From the NCBI RefSeq assembly GCF_013410035.1, contig NZ_JACCBW010000002.1, forward strand, positions 992,001-1,056,000: a stretch of 64,000 nucleotides of DNA. The letters are read 5' to 3'. Source of the DNA: Nocardioides cavernae. Its GTDB lineage: Bacteria; Actinomycetota; Actinomycetes; Propionibacteriales; Nocardioidaceae. Below are positions 36,494-45,685 of the stretch, piece by piece. The notes below the pieces were generated by a model. It saw only the letters and a program-made list of their open reading frames with translations. It had not been told where the DNA came from and searched no databases. A program made the position numbers and the translations under genes. Positions within the stretch are counted from its first letter, which is position 1. Each line of letters opens with the position of its first letter.

Positions 36494-37138
36494 GTGATCG
36501 CGACCGTCCTCTCCGTCAATGCCGGCAGGCCCGCGCCGGTGGCCGGGCTGCGACGCCCGAGCGGCATCCGCAAGGAGCCCGTCGGTCGGATCGAGGTGCG
36601 CGACCCGGGACCGAAGCGTGGCGGGCTCGGCAGCGGGGTGGTGGGCGACCACATCATCAGCCGCAAGCACCACGGCGGGGAGACCCAGGCGGTGTACGCC
36701 GTCGCGCGCGAGGAGCTCGACTGGTGGGGCCGCGAGCTCGGCCGGGAGCTGCCGGACGGCATGTTCGGTGAGAACCTCACCACCTCCGGGATCGACGTGG
36801 ACCACGCCGAGGTGGGCGAGCAGTGGCGCGTCGGGACGGCGCTGCTCGAGGTGTGCGGTCCACGCGTGCCGTGCGCGACGTTCGCCCTGCACATGGGGGA
36901 GCGGCGCTGGGTGCGGCGGTTCGCCGAGCGTGGCCTCACGGGCGCCTACCTCGCCGTCCGCGAGGCCGGCGTCGTCGAGGTCGACGACCCGGTCGAGGTG
37001 GTGCACCGGCCCGGCCACGGGCTCACGGTGCCGGTGCTCTTCCGAGCCGTGATGGGCGAGCGGGAGCTCGCGCGGGTGTTCCTCGAAGCGGGGATCCTGC
37101 CCGAGGCCGAGCACGAGTGGCTCGCCTCCGGCGTGTGA
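36494..37138 (+). CDS. MOSC-domain protein (YiiM-like)
   Basis: 214 residues. Recognisable motifs: VVGDHIISRKHHGGETQAVY, GMFGENLTTSGID, and the conserved Cys in CGPRVPCATFALHMG. MOSC domains handle sulfur bound to molybdenum cofactor or reduce N-hydroxylated compounds, as in YiiM. The C-terminal 50 residues resemble the YiiM three-helix end. No molybdenum enzyme is near. The GTG at 36494 is supported by the leaderless -10. Confidence 0.85.
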   Translation: MIATVLSVNAGRPAPVAGLRRPSGIRKEPVGRIEVRDPGPKRGGLGSGVVGDHIISRKHHGGETQAVYAVAREELDWWGRELGRELPDGMFGENLTTSGIDVDHAEVGEQWRVGTALLEVCGPRVPCATFALHMGERRWVRRFAERGLTGAYLAVREAGVVEVDDPVEVVHRPGHGLTVPVLFRAVMGERELARVFLEAGILPEAEHEWLASGV

Positions 37139-37180
37139 CGGGGGCCGGGCGGCCACGCGTGCCGCCCGGCTCCCGACGGG

Positions 37181-37855
37181 TCAGCGGAGGTAGCCCGCGA
37201 GGTCCTCGCCGAGCTCGGTGAAGACCGCCTGGTTGAGCTCGAAGGCGACACTCACCTCGGCCACGACCTGCCGCTGCTGCTCGGGGGTCAGGTCGAGCGC
37301 GTCGAGCCGCGACCGGTAGCCGTCCTTGTAGGGCTTGGGCTTCGGGATCGCCGGGAAGGCGTAGAACGCGATCCCCCTGCCCTCCAGGCCGAGCTCCCTG
37401 TCGAGCACCCGGCCGATGACCTGGCCGCCCGAGAGGTCGCCGAGGTAGCGCGTGTAGTGGTGCGCCACGAAGAGCGGCGCCCATGCGCGCACCGCCAGCA
37501 GCCGGGCGACGTAGGCGTCCGTGGCGGGGCTGTGGAACACCGCCGGCACCGGCGCGCCGGCCACCTCCGCCCAGTAGGCGAGGTCATCCTCGATCGCCGG
37601 AAGCCGGTCGAGCGCCGGGTCGACGACGGCGGCCACCGCCGCGTCGCCGGCGAGCTCGGCGCCGAGCAGCTCCATCGTCCGGTACACCTCGCGGTAGCGG
37701 AGCAGGTAGTCGCGCACCCCCAGCGCGTTGACCCGCGCCGAGGTGAGCTCGGCCATGAAGGCCGAGCCCTCCGCCTCGGTGTGGGCCTCCTGGGACCCCT
37801 CGCGCATGGCGAGGGATAGGGGAGCGGTGGTCGGTGCCGGGTCGAGCATCGTCAT
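37181..37855 (-). CDS. hmuO: Heme oxygenase (biliverdin-producing)
   Basis: 224 residues, typical length. The proximal heme-ligand His is in REGSQEAHTEAEGSAFM (about 19-35), and the distal helix is HHYTRYLGDLSGGQVIGRVL with the catalytic glycines. The enzyme opens the heme ring with O2 and electrons, giving biliverdin-type product, CO and Fe2+. It is the last gene of the heme operon, 10 bases after the HtaA/Ig-like gene. Iron repression via the boxes upstream of hmuT is expected. Confidence 0.93.
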   Translation of the reverse strand: MTMLDPAPTTAPLSLAMREGSQEAHTEAEGSAFMAELTSARVNALGVRDYLLRYREVYRTMELLGAELAGDAAVAAVVDPALDRLPAIEDDLAYWAEVAGAPVPAVFHSPATDAYVARLLAVRAWAPLFVAHHYTRYLGDLSGGQVIGRVLDRELGLEGRGIAFYAFPAIPKPKPYKDGYRSRLDALDLTPEQQRQVVAEVSVAFELNQAVFTELGEDLAGYLR

Positions 37856-37865
37856 GACGACGTCC

Positions 37866-40079
37866 TCACTTCACTCGGAAGGTGCGGGTGACCTTCACCT
37901 TGCGGACGGCGTCGTTGCCGGGGACCTTCACCACGAGGGCGTACTTCCCGGTGGCGAGCCTGGGCAGCCGGGCGCGGACCGTGCCGTCCTTGATGCGGAC
38001 GGTGCGGGACTCCACCTTCTTCCCCTTCGCCGTGCGCAGGACGACCGTGGCCCTGCCCGTGGCGAGATCGCTCACCTCCACGACCGCGGTGCCGCGCTTG
38101 CCCGCCGTCGGCCTGGTGGCCCAGGTGACCTTCGCGATGCCCTTGACGGGCGTGTCTGCCGAGCCGGGCGCGGGCTGCGCGGCCGTGACGGCGATGCGGG
38201 CGAGGCCGGAGGCGGCGTGGTGGTTCGCGTCACCGGCGTACGACGCCACGAGCGCGTGGTCGCCGGGCGCCAGGCCCGTCAGGGTGAAGGTGGCCCGGCC
38301 GGCTGACGTGGCGGCGGTGCCGAGGGTCGTGGCGCCCTCCTTGAGGACGACCGCACCGCTCGCGCCGGCGGGGACGGTGACGCTCACGCCGACGGGCGCA
38401 CCCGCCTGGCCCCCGCTGGCGGCGACGGAGACGGTCGGGACGGCCTTGCTGACGGTGGCGGTCCCGGTGCCCTCGGCGGGCTCGGTGTTGGCGTCGCCGG
38501 CGTACGTCGCGGTCAGCGCGTGCACGCCCGCTCCGGGCCTGGCGAGGAGGAACCCGGCGGAGCCGTCCTCGAGGTCCGCCGTGCCCACCACGGTGGCACC
38601 GTCGCGCAGCTCGACCTCGCCGGTGGCGTCGGAGTCGCCCGCCACGGTGACGGTCACGGGCACGTCGGCGCCGTAGGTGGCGGTGCCGGCGGTCACGTCG
38701 ACCTCCGGCACGGCCTTGGCGAAGGTGAGCGGGGTGAAGGTCTCGTAGGCCGACTGGGTCGCGCCCGAGCCCGGGTAGGTGTAGATGCCGTAGTTGCCGG
38801 CGCTCGCCTTGGCGTCCAGGACGGCCTTGTCGATCGTCAGGGTCGCGCTGAAGGAGCCGTCCGGCCGGAGCTCGACGGCCCCGGCGGCGGCGCCGCCGAC
38901 GGTCGCCATGCTGGCCGCGGGCACGGCCCACCTGAGGCCCGTGCCGCCGGCGTTGACGCGCGCGCCGGCGGGGGCGCCGGCGGAGGGGCGCCAGACGTCG
39001 GCGTAGCGGCCGAAGGCGATGTAGGCGCCCGCGGCCTGGCCGGCGAGCGGGGGCCGGGCGCCGGTGGCGAGGGCCGGGTCGAAGCCCGTGCCCTCGACCG
39101 TGACCTGCTGGGCGCCGCTCGGGAGGAGGGTGGTGTCGGAGACCGTCACCGCCGGCTGGCTGCCCACGCTCCACGACACGTGGAGCGGGGTGGTCACCTT
39201 GCGGGCGTCCGCGCCGCCGCCGCTGGAGTACCAGTACGACGCGGTGCCCACGCCGCCCTGGAAGTCGACGAACGACTGGGGGAAGGACCCTGCCGTCGCC
39301 GGGTTGCTGGTCACCTGCGGCACGTTGTCGGCGGGCGGCGTCACGGTGACGCCGAGGTAGGCCGGGGTGGCGGTCAGGCCGGTGGCGGTGAGGTCCACGC
39401 CGCTGACGTCGCCCAGCGTGACCTCGGTCGCGGGCAGTGCGGTCCACGCGGTCGGGTCGGCCTGGTCGGAGCCGTAGCCGCTGAGCGTGGCCGTCAGCCG
39501 TGCGGTGCCGTTCGTCACCGTGAGCGTGGGGTCGGACACGTAGAAGAACGACATCCCGGAGTAGTAGACGACCGTGAAGTCCCCGTCCCACGAGAGCGTG
39601 CCGGTGTCGGTGACGGGGTCGACCGTGCCGGTGCCGTTCCTGAGCGAGAGCAGGTTCTCGGAGGTGGTGCCGGAGGTGTTGGAGCTCTGGCCCGCCGCGT
39701 TCTGCCGCGCGCCCAGCCAGGTGGTGGGGGCGTAGGTGCCGTCGGCCTGCTTGTCGAGCACGGTGACGTTGCCCTCGGTGTTCCTCCAGCCCGCTGTCGC
39801 GCCGTTGCTCCATGTGGCTCCCTCGCTGCCGCTGACGAGGGTCTGGCCGCCGGCGCCGGGGTTGCCGAGCCTGCCGGCGGAGAACAGGTTCCAGGTGCCG
39901 GGCGCGTAGGCGCCGGACACGGACTCCTTGTTGATCTCCCAGCGCAGCTCCGCACCGGTGATTGCGGTGGTGGCGGCCTGGGCCGGAGCGGCGGCGACGA
40001 CCGCCGCCCCTCCGGCCAGGAGGGCCAGGGTGGCGATGCTGCCCACGGAGCGGCGTACGCCGCTGTGCGCGTGCTTCAT
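37866..40079 (-). CDS. Secreted HtaA-domain heme-binding protein with Ig-like repeats
   Basis: 737 residues. A signal peptide (ATLALLAGGAAVVAAAPAQA) precedes an HtaA-like domain at about 38-310 (ITGAELRWEINKESVSGAY, GDFTVVYYSGMSFFYVSDP). A second domain at about 315-470 ends QSAYETFTPLTFAKAVPEV and resembles the product of the 41443-42627 gene. Then come two Ig-like repeats of about 90 residues (VHALTATYAGDAN, DHALVASYAGDAN) and a Lys-rich C-terminal strand domain. No membrane anchor or sortase signal is visible. HtaA domains bind heme at the surface of corynebacteria. ATG 40079 overlaps the upstream stop by 4 bases. Confidence 0.82.
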   Translation of the reverse strand: MKHAHSGVRRSVGSIATLALLAGGAAVVAAAPAQAATTAITGAELRWEINKESVSGAYAPGTWNLFSAGRLGNPGAGGQTLVSGSEGATWSNGATAGWRNTEGNVTVLDKQADGTYAPTTWLGARQNAAGQSSNTSGTTSENLLSLRNGTGTVDPVTDTGTLSWDGDFTVVYYSGMSFFYVSDPTLTVTNGTARLTATLSGYGSDQADPTAWTALPATEVTLGDVSGVDLTATGLTATPAYLGVTVTPPADNVPQVTSNPATAGSFPQSFVDFQGGVGTASYWYSSGGGADARKVTTPLHVSWSVGSQPAVTVSDTTLLPSGAQQVTVEGTGFDPALATGARPPLAGQAAGAYIAFGRYADVWRPSAGAPAGARVNAGGTGLRWAVPAASMATVGGAAAGAVELRPDGSFSATLTIDKAVLDAKASAGNYGIYTYPGSGATQSAYETFTPLTFAKAVPEVDVTAGTATYGADVPVTVTVAGDSDATGEVELRDGATVVGTADLEDGSAGFLLARPGAGVHALTATYAGDANTEPAEGTGTATVSKAVPTVSVAASGGQAGAPVGVSVTVPAGASGAVVLKEGATTLGTAATSAGRATFTLTGLAPGDHALVASYAGDANHHAASGLARIAVTAAQPAPGSADTPVKGIAKVTWATRPTAGKRGTAVVEVSDLATGRATVVLRTAKGKKVESRTVRIKDGTVRARLPRLATGKYALVVKVPGNDAVRKVKVTRTFRVK

Positions 40080-41446
40080 TTCGTTCCTTCCACGGGTTTG
40101 CTGACCAGGGAGGTGCTGATCAGGGTGGTCGCGAGCGCTCCGAGCAGCAGCACGCAGCCGAGCAGCCACAGGACGTGGGACTCGGTGTCGTCGGCCGCGG
40201 GCGCGGCCGACGTGGGGGGACTGGTGGCGGCCTGGACCAGCACGGGCTGGACGGCCAGGGGGCTCGTCGCGGAACCGCCCGCGAGCACGCCGGTGTCCGG
40301 GGCGGTGGCGGCGTCGACCGACGACGGGGTGCCGGGCGGCGCCGGCGCCAGAGGCCGCGTCGTGCTCGCGGTCGGTGCGGCTGTCGGGCTGGGAGGGCGC
40401 GAGGGGGCCGCGGTCGGGGCCTCCGTCGGCTTCGGGGTGGCGTTCTTCGTCGGCGTCCGGGTCGGCTTCGTCGGGGTCGCCGTGGGACTGGGGGACGGCG
40501 CCACGACCGGCGCGCCGGCCCAGCTCACCGTGAGCGGCAGCGCGGGCTTGTACGCGTCGGTCGATCCGCCCGTGGAGTACCAGTACCCGGCCGTGCCGGC
40601 AGTGGCCAGGAAGTCGAGGAAGCTGCTGGGGAAGGCGCCCTTCCACTGCCCGCCGACCTGCGCGGACTCGTCTGCCGGCACCTGCCAGTCGACTCCGAGG
40701 TATGCCGGTGTGCTGGCGAAGCCGTCAGCCGCGGTGAGGTCGACCTCGGCCCGCGGCAGGTCGGCGAGCACCACCGGGGTGGGCGGCAGCGCGCTCCACT
40801 GCGCCTGGTCCTCCATGTCGGAGGCGAAGCCGCCGGCCGTGGCCGTGAGCTGGGCGCGCTCGGGCGTGACGGTGAGCGTCGGGTCGGTGACGGTGAAGAA
40901 GCTCATCCCCGAGTAGAAGAGGACGGTGAAGGAGCCCTTCCAGGCGATCGTGGCGAAGCCGGTCGCCGGGTCGACGGTGCCCGACCCGGCGCCGAGGACC
41001 ACCTGGTGGTTGCTGAACTGACCGCTCGCCGGGCTGGTGATCGTCGCGCCCTGCGGGGTCGTGGTCAGGCCGTCCCAGGTGGCGAGGGCGTACGCCCCGT
41101 CCGCCTGCTGCTTCTCGATCCGGACGTCGCCCTCGCTCGCCCGCCAGCTCGACTGCGGCAGCGTGGTGCCGCCCCTGCCGGGGTCGGGGACGATGCCCGC
41201 GGAGAAGAAGTTGTGGGTACCGGGCGCGAACGCACGGTTGTTGGACTCGTTGTTGACACCCCAGCGCAGCTGCGCGCCGGTCACGGTGAAGGGGTCGCTC
41301 CCCGACGGGCCCGCCCCCCGCGCAGGCCCGGCGGAGAGCGAGAACGGGGCCACGGCGGCGACGATCATCGCCGCCGTGGCCGCCACCGCGCCGACGGTGT
41401 GGCGACCGCGACGCGAGCCGGTGGTGGTCCGTGGACGGAACCTCAT
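40076..41446 (-). CDS. Membrane-anchored HtaA-domain heme-uptake protein
   Basis: 456 residues. A signal peptide is followed by an HtaA-like domain at about 45-300 (VTGAQLRWGVNNESNNRAF, GSFTVLFYSGMSFFTVTDP, FLATAGTAGYWYSTGG). A Pro/Thr/Ser-rich stalk of about 100 residues then spans the cell-wall layer. A C-terminal membrane helix (VLWLLGCVLLLGALATTLI) with a short basic tail anchors it. This matches the HtaA/HtaB pattern. It shares domain architecture at its N-terminal half with the downstream secreted protein, so the two may pass heme inward. ATG 41446 overlaps the upstream stop. Confidence 0.83.
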   Translation of the reverse strand: MRFRPRTTTGSRRGRHTVGAVAATAAMIVAAVAPFSLSAGPARGAGPSGSDPFTVTGAQLRWGVNNESNNRAFAPGTHNFFSAGIVPDPGRGGTTLPQSSWRASEGDVRIEKQQADGAYALATWDGLTTTPQGATITSPASGQFSNHQVVLGAGSGTVDPATGFATIAWKGSFTVLFYSGMSFFTVTDPTLTVTPERAQLTATAGGFASDMEDQAQWSALPPTPVVLADLPRAEVDLTAADGFASTPAYLGVDWQVPADESAQVGGQWKGAFPSSFLDFLATAGTAGYWYSTGGSTDAYKPALPLTVSWAGAPVVAPSPSPTATPTKPTRTPTKNATPKPTEAPTAAPSRPPSPTAAPTASTTRPLAPAPPGTPSSVDAATAPDTGVLAGGSATSPLAVQPVLVQAATSPPTSAAPAADDTESHVLWLLGCVLLLGALATTLISTSLVSKPVEGTK

Positions 41447-42627
41447 GCGACGGCCTCTTGTACGGCCGGGCGGCGGACCCGTCGGCGCAGGCGCACGACG
41501 AGCAGGACGAGCGAGGCGAGCAGCGCGATCGCCGCGACCGCCACGAAGGCGGCGGCGACGCCACGCCCGGCGGGCGCGGCCGCGGGCTCGGTGTCGGGGG
41601 CTGCTGCGTCGGTCGTGGTGATGGTCGCGGCGCGCACCGGGAACCGCTCGGCCGGTCGGGCACCCGACGCGGCGCCGACGAGACGGAGCTGGTGGGTCCC
41701 GACCCGGAGGTCGACCGGCAGCGCCATCACGCCGGCGACGTCGCCCGCGGCACCGGCGACCAGCGGGCCCAGGGCGACCACGCCGTCGTCGAGGAGGGCC
41801 AGCACCTGCTCGCCGGGCTCGAACCCGCGGCCCGTGAAGGCCAGGGCCTGGCCGGCGCGGGCGGTCTGCCGTTCGGTCAGGACCCGCGGGCGGCCGCGGG
41901 CCGCGGTCGTCCGACGAGCGTCCGTTCCGGCGCCGGCGCCGTCCCGGGCGCTCGGCGCGGGTGTCGAGGTGGTCTCCGCCGACGGCGTGACGGCGTCGTC
42001 GTCCTGGGGCGCGGGTGTGCTCGGTGCGCCTGCGGGCTCGGCGAACCGCACCGGGGTGAAGGTCTCGTTGCGGGCGTTCTTGACGCCGTGCGCGCCGAAC
42101 GTGATCACGCCGCAGGTCACCGAGCGGCAGTCGACCTGCACGGCGTTGCCGTCGCGGTCGACCGCCTCGAACGTCGGGCCGGGCACCGTCAGCGGCACCG
42201 AGAACGATCCGTCGTCCGACATGACGGCCTGGGCCTCGCCCGCGGTCGAGCCGCCGGGGAACGAGACGAAGCGCAGGTAGCCGGCGTTGTCCTCGCTCTC
42301 GGAGTCGGGCACGTAGCGGTAGTCGCGCCCGGTCACCCCGCCCGCGGACGGACGCCAGCCGCCGCCGGCGGGGTCGCGCACCCAGCCGAAGGCGACGTAG
42401 ACGCCGCCGAAGCCGCCCTTCACGGACTGGAAGCCGGACCCGCGGACGGTGAGGGAGGTCGTGCTCGCGCTGTCGGCGACGGCGATGCCGCGGTCGTTGC
42501 TGACCGCGACGCGCGCGGCGGCGCCCGCAGGGACGGCGACGGTCAACGGTGCCGCGAGGGCGAGAGCACAGGCGGCGACGATGGCGGCCGGCCGGGCCGG
42601 CCGGGCCGGGCGGGTGCGGGTCAGCAC
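41443..42627 (-). CDS. Membrane-anchored surface protein of the heme operon
   Basis: 394 residues. A signal peptide (AAIVAACALALAAPLTVAV) is followed by a domain at about 45-195 (LTVRGSGFQSVKGGFGGVYV, VTCGVITFGAHGVKNARNE, ETFTPVRFAEP). That domain also occurs in the middle of the 37866-40079 protein. A Pro/Thr-rich linker, a beta-sandwich (LTERQTARAGQALAFTGRGF, then the hydrophobic VGTHQLRLVG) and a C-terminal membrane helix follow. No HtaA motif is evident. Operon position implies a role in heme capture. GTG 42627 overlaps the hmuV stop by 7 bases. The specific function is unknown. Confidence 0.75.
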   Translation of the reverse strand: MLTRTRPARPARPAAIVAACALALAAPLTVAVPAGAAARVAVSNDRGIAVADSASTTSLTVRGSGFQSVKGGFGGVYVAFGWVRDPAGGGWRPSAGGVTGRDYRYVPDSESEDNAGYLRFVSFPGGSTAGEAQAVMSDDGSFSVPLTVPGPTFEAVDRDGNAVQVDCRSVTCGVITFGAHGVKNARNETFTPVRFAEPAGAPSTPAPQDDDAVTPSAETTSTPAPSARDGAGAGTDARRTTAARGRPRVLTERQTARAGQALAFTGRGFEPGEQVLALLDDGVVALGPLVAGAAGDVAGVMALPVDLRVGTHQLRLVGAASGARPAERFPVRAATITTTDAAAPDTEPAAAPAGRGVAAAFVAVAAIALLASLVLLVVRLRRRVRRPAVQEAVA

Positions 42628-43442
42628 CGGTCCTCCTGGTGGCGTGCGGTCGTGACGGGTGCGGCGGCGGCGCCGCTCCGGTCGGCGAGGACGATCGGGT
42701 CGCCGGTGCGGGGGTGGGTGACGACCTCGACCGGGTGTCGGTAGACGCGGGTGAGCAGGGCGGCCTCGAGGACCTCGTCGGGGGCGCCCGCGGCGGCGAC
42801 CCGCCCCTCCTCGAGCAGGACCATGCGGTCGGCGTGGACGGCGGCCAGGGTGAGGTCGTGGAGCACGACCAGGACGGCTGCGCCGGCGTCGGCGCGGGAG
42901 CGGGCGGTGGCGAGCAGCGTCTCCTGGTGACCGATGTCGAGCGCGGCGGTCGGCTCGTCGAGCAGGAGGACCCCCGTCTGCTGGGCGAGGACGCGGGCGA
43001 AGGACGCACGCCCCTTCTCGCCGCCGGACAGGGACCCGAAGGCGCGCCCGGCCAGGTGCGCGACCTCGGTCGTCGCCATCGCCGCGGCGACCTCGAGGTC
43101 GTCGAGGTCCTCCTCGGGCAGACCCCGCCACGGGGCGCGACCCATCGCGACCACGTCGCGGACCGGGAAGGGGAACGAGAGCCGCTGCTCCTGGGTGAGG
43201 ACGGCGCGCTCCCGCGCGAGGGCCTGCAGCCGCCACTCCCGGACGGGACGGCCCTGCACGCTCACGCGGCCGGAGTCGGGCTCGAGGTCGCCGGCGACGA
43301 CGGCGAGCAGGGTGGACTTGCCGGTGCCGTTGGGGCCGACGAGGGCCACCACCTCCCCGGCGCGGACGTCGAGGTCGACCCCGTCGAGCACGCGCGCAGA
43401 GCCGAAGGACACGGAGAGGCCGCGTGCCTCGATCGGGTTCAT
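42621..43442 (-). CDS. hmuV: Heme ABC transporter ATP-binding protein
   Basis: 273 residues. Walker A is LVGPNGTGKSTLL (about 34-46), followed by a Q-loop region TQEQRLSFPFPVRDVVAMGR typical of iron-siderophore/heme ATPases. The signature is LSGGEKGRASFARVLAQ, Walker B LLLDEPTAALD, then the H-loop VLHDLTLAA. It drives the HmuU permease. The ATG at 43442 overlaps the permease stop by 4 bases. Confidence 0.92.
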   Translation of the reverse strand: MNPIEARGLSVSFGSARVLDGVDLDVRAGEVVALVGPNGTGKSTLLAVVAGDLEPDSGRVSVQGRPVREWRLQALARERAVLTQEQRLSFPFPVRDVVAMGRAPWRGLPEEDLDDLEVAAAMATTEVAHLAGRAFGSLSGGEKGRASFARVLAQQTGVLLLDEPTAALDIGHQETLLATARSRADAGAAVLVVLHDLTLAAVHADRMVLLEEGRVAAAGAPDEVLEAALLTRVYRHPVEVVTHPRTGDPIVLADRSGAAAAPVTTARHQEDRC

Positions 43443-44551
43443 GCCCAGCCACCCGACGTGCGACGGGTGCGCCAGAGCAGCCAGAAGAAGAACGGGCCCC
43501 CCACGAGCGAGGTGAGCATCCCGAGCGGCAGGTCGGAGTAGGCCACGAGGGTGCGTGCGGCGAGGTCGGCGACGACGAGCACGAGGCTCCCGGCGAGCAG
43601 GCAGCCGGGGAGCACCAGCCGGTGACCGGGGCCGGTCACCATCCGGACGAGGTGCGGGACCACCAGGCCGACGAACGCCACGATGCCGCAGAACGACACG
43701 GCGGCGGCGGTCAGCAGCGCGACGACCACGATCAGGCCGATCCGCAGCCGCTCGACGTGGACGCCCAGGTGGCGCGCCGGTCGCTCGCCGAGGGCGAGCA
43801 GGTCGAGGCTGCGGGCACTCAGCAGGGCGAGCACGATCCCCACGAGCGCGAACGGCGCGACGACCGCGACGTAGGGCCATCGGCTCCCGTTGAGGCTGCC
43901 GAGCTGCCAGAAGACGATCTGCTCGCGCGCCTGGGTGTCGCCGAGGAACATCAGCAGGGCGAGGAGCGCTCCCGCGACCGCGTTCACGGCGATGCCGGTG
44001 AGGACCAGCGTGACGACCTCGGTGCGTCCGCCGGCGCGCGCGAGGGCGTAGACGAGCAGGGTGGTCAGCAGGCCGCCCGCGAACGCGGCGACGGCCACCG
44101 TCCAGTCGCCGGCGAAGGTGAGCCCGAAGACGATGACCGCCGCGGCCGCGACCGCGGCGCCGGAGGAGACCCCCACGATGCTGGGCTCTGCCAGCGGGTT
44201 GCCGAAGATGCCCTGCATCAGGGCGCCGGCGACCGCCAGGGCCGCTCCGACGAGCGCGGCCATCGCCACCCGCGGGAAGCGGACGCTCCACAGGGTGTCG
44301 TCGCCGCGCGGGTGGGCCGGCAGCGGGAGCCAGTCGATGCCGAGCCGGTGCAGGAGCGAGCCCGCGACCTCGTCGGCCGGCACGGGCAGCTGGCCCGAGC
44401 CCGCGGAGAGGACGAGGGCGACGACGAGGGCGCCGCTCAGCAGCGTGAAGAACGCGGTGAGACGGAGCGGGCGAGCCGTACGCCCGCGGCGCGGGGCAGC
44501 AGCAGGCTGGAGGGCAGCGGGGGCGGGCCGCGGCACGACGGGCGTCGTCAC
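43439..44551 (-). CDS. hmuU: Heme ABC transporter permease (FecCD family)
   Basis: 370 residues with about ten membrane segments. FecCD motifs include LLHRLGIDWLPLPAHPRGDD, WSVRFPRVAMAALVGAALAVAG, QGIFGNPLAEPSIVGVSSGAA and GIVAFVGLVVPHLVRMVTGP. It forms the inner-membrane channel for heme received from HmuT. The gene is coupled to both neighbours by 4-bp overlaps. Confidence 0.93.
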   Translation of the reverse strand: MTTPVVPRPAPAALQPAAAPRRGRTARPLRLTAFFTLLSGALVVALVLSAGSGQLPVPADEVAGSLLHRLGIDWLPLPAHPRGDDTLWSVRFPRVAMAALVGAALAVAGALMQGIFGNPLAEPSIVGVSSGAAVAAAAVIVFGLTFAGDWTVAVAAFAGGLLTTLLVYALARAGGRTEVVTLVLTGIAVNAVAGALLALLMFLGDTQAREQIVFWQLGSLNGSRWPYVAVVAPFALVGIVLALLSARSLDLLALGERPARHLGVHVERLRIGLIVVVALLTAAAVSFCGIVAFVGLVVPHLVRMVTGPGHRLVLPGCLLAGSLVLVVADLAARTLVAYSDLPLGMLTSLVGGPFFFWLLWRTRRTSGGWA

Positions 44552-45678
44552 AGGGAGTCCGGGGCGTAGAGCGCGACAGCCAGGGCGTTCAGCACGTCAG
44601 CGGTCCGCGGGCCGTAGCTGAGGACCTGGTCGTCGTCCATGGCGACGACCCGCTCGTTCTCTCCTGCCGGGGTCTGGGCCAGCGCGGGGAACCGGTCGAG
44701 CAGGCCCTCGACGCCCCCCACGGACTCGAGCCCCTTGCTCATCATGAGCACGACGTCCGGCTGCGCGGAGACCAGGCCTTCGTCGGTGAGGGGCCGCATG
44801 CCCTTCCAGCCGATCTCGGCGCTCACGTCGTAGCCGCCGACAGCCTCGATGAGGGAGTCGGCGCCGGACTCCTGGCCGAACATGTAGTAGACGCCCGAGC
44901 TGCCACGTACGTAGAGGAACACCGTGCGCAGCCGCGCGTTGGGGTCCTTCGGGACGACGGCGGCGATCTGCTCCTCCATCTCCTCCGCCTCCGAGGTGAT
45001 CCGCTCGCCGAGCTCCTCGCCCTCGGCGGGCACCCCCAGCGCGTCGGCGACCTGGCCGGTGAGCGATGCGAGGTTGTCGAGGCCGCGGTGCGAGTCGGTG
45101 ACGACCACGGGGATGCCCGCGTCGCGCAGCTGCAGGACGACGTCCCACGGGCCGAGGGAGGTGTCGGTCAGCACCACGGTGGGGTCGAGGGCGAGGATCG
45201 CCTCGGCGTTGAGCTCGTGGCCGTTGCTCGTCACGAGCGGCCGGTCCGCGATCTCGTCGAACTGCGACGAGGTGTCGCGGCCCACGACGCGGTCGCCCAG
45301 GCCGAGCTCGAAGACGGTCTGGGACAGCGTGCCGTAGATGTCGAGGGCCAGGATGCGCGAGGCGTCCTCGACCGTGACCCGGGTTCCCTGGGCGTCGGTC
45401 ACGGTGACGGGGAGGTCGGGCGTCGGGTCGTGGACGGGGGCGACCTCGATCCCGGGCAGCGAGATGTCGACCAGGCCCGTCCACGAGCGGGGATCGGCCA
45501 GAGGGTCGACCTCCGAGACGTGGGGGACCGCGCCGGTGGTGGACGGAGCCGACGAGGACGGCGTGGCGACGGGGGAGCACGCCCCGAGCAGCAGCGCGGC
45601 GGGCACGGTCGCCGCCAGCACGGCGACCGTCGTCGTGCGACGACGGCGACCGCCTCGGGCGAGGGAGGAGAGGTTCAT
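44548..45678 (-). CDS. hmuT: Heme-binding lipoprotein of an ABC transporter
   Basis: 376 residues. The signal peptide ends in the lipobox LLLGAC (about 27-32), followed by a Ser/Thr linker. The mature part has the class III binding-protein pattern: ILALDIYGTLSQTVFELGLG, VTSNGHELNAEAILALDPTVV and VLYVRGSSGVYYMFG-like segments. Tyr/His residues in such proteins ligate heme. AAAGG lies 5 nt before ATG 45678. It is the first gene of the seven-gene operon controlled from the iron boxes upstream. Confidence 0.92.
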   Translation of the reverse strand: MNLSSLARGGRRRRTTTVAVLAATVPAALLLGACSPVATPSSSAPSTTGAVPHVSEVDPLADPRSWTGLVDISLPGIEVAPVHDPTPDLPVTVTDAQGTRVTVEDASRILALDIYGTLSQTVFELGLGDRVVGRDTSSQFDEIADRPLVTSNGHELNAEAILALDPTVVLTDTSLGPWDVVLQLRDAGIPVVVTDSHRGLDNLASLTGQVADALGVPAEGEELGERITSEAEEMEEQIAAVVPKDPNARLRTVFLYVRGSSGVYYMFGQESGADSLIEAVGGYDVSAEIGWKGMRPLTDEGLVSAQPDVVLMMSKGLESVGGVEGLLDRFPALAQTPAGENERVVAMDDDQVLSYGPRTADVLNALAVALYAPDSL

Positions 45679-45685
45679 GACGACC

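Noticed and set aside
38520..40916. 798-codon plus-strand frame opposite the HtaA genes
   Set aside because: Repetitive Gly/Val/Arg antisense shadow with no family motifs; the minus strand encodes signal peptides and HtaA motifs.
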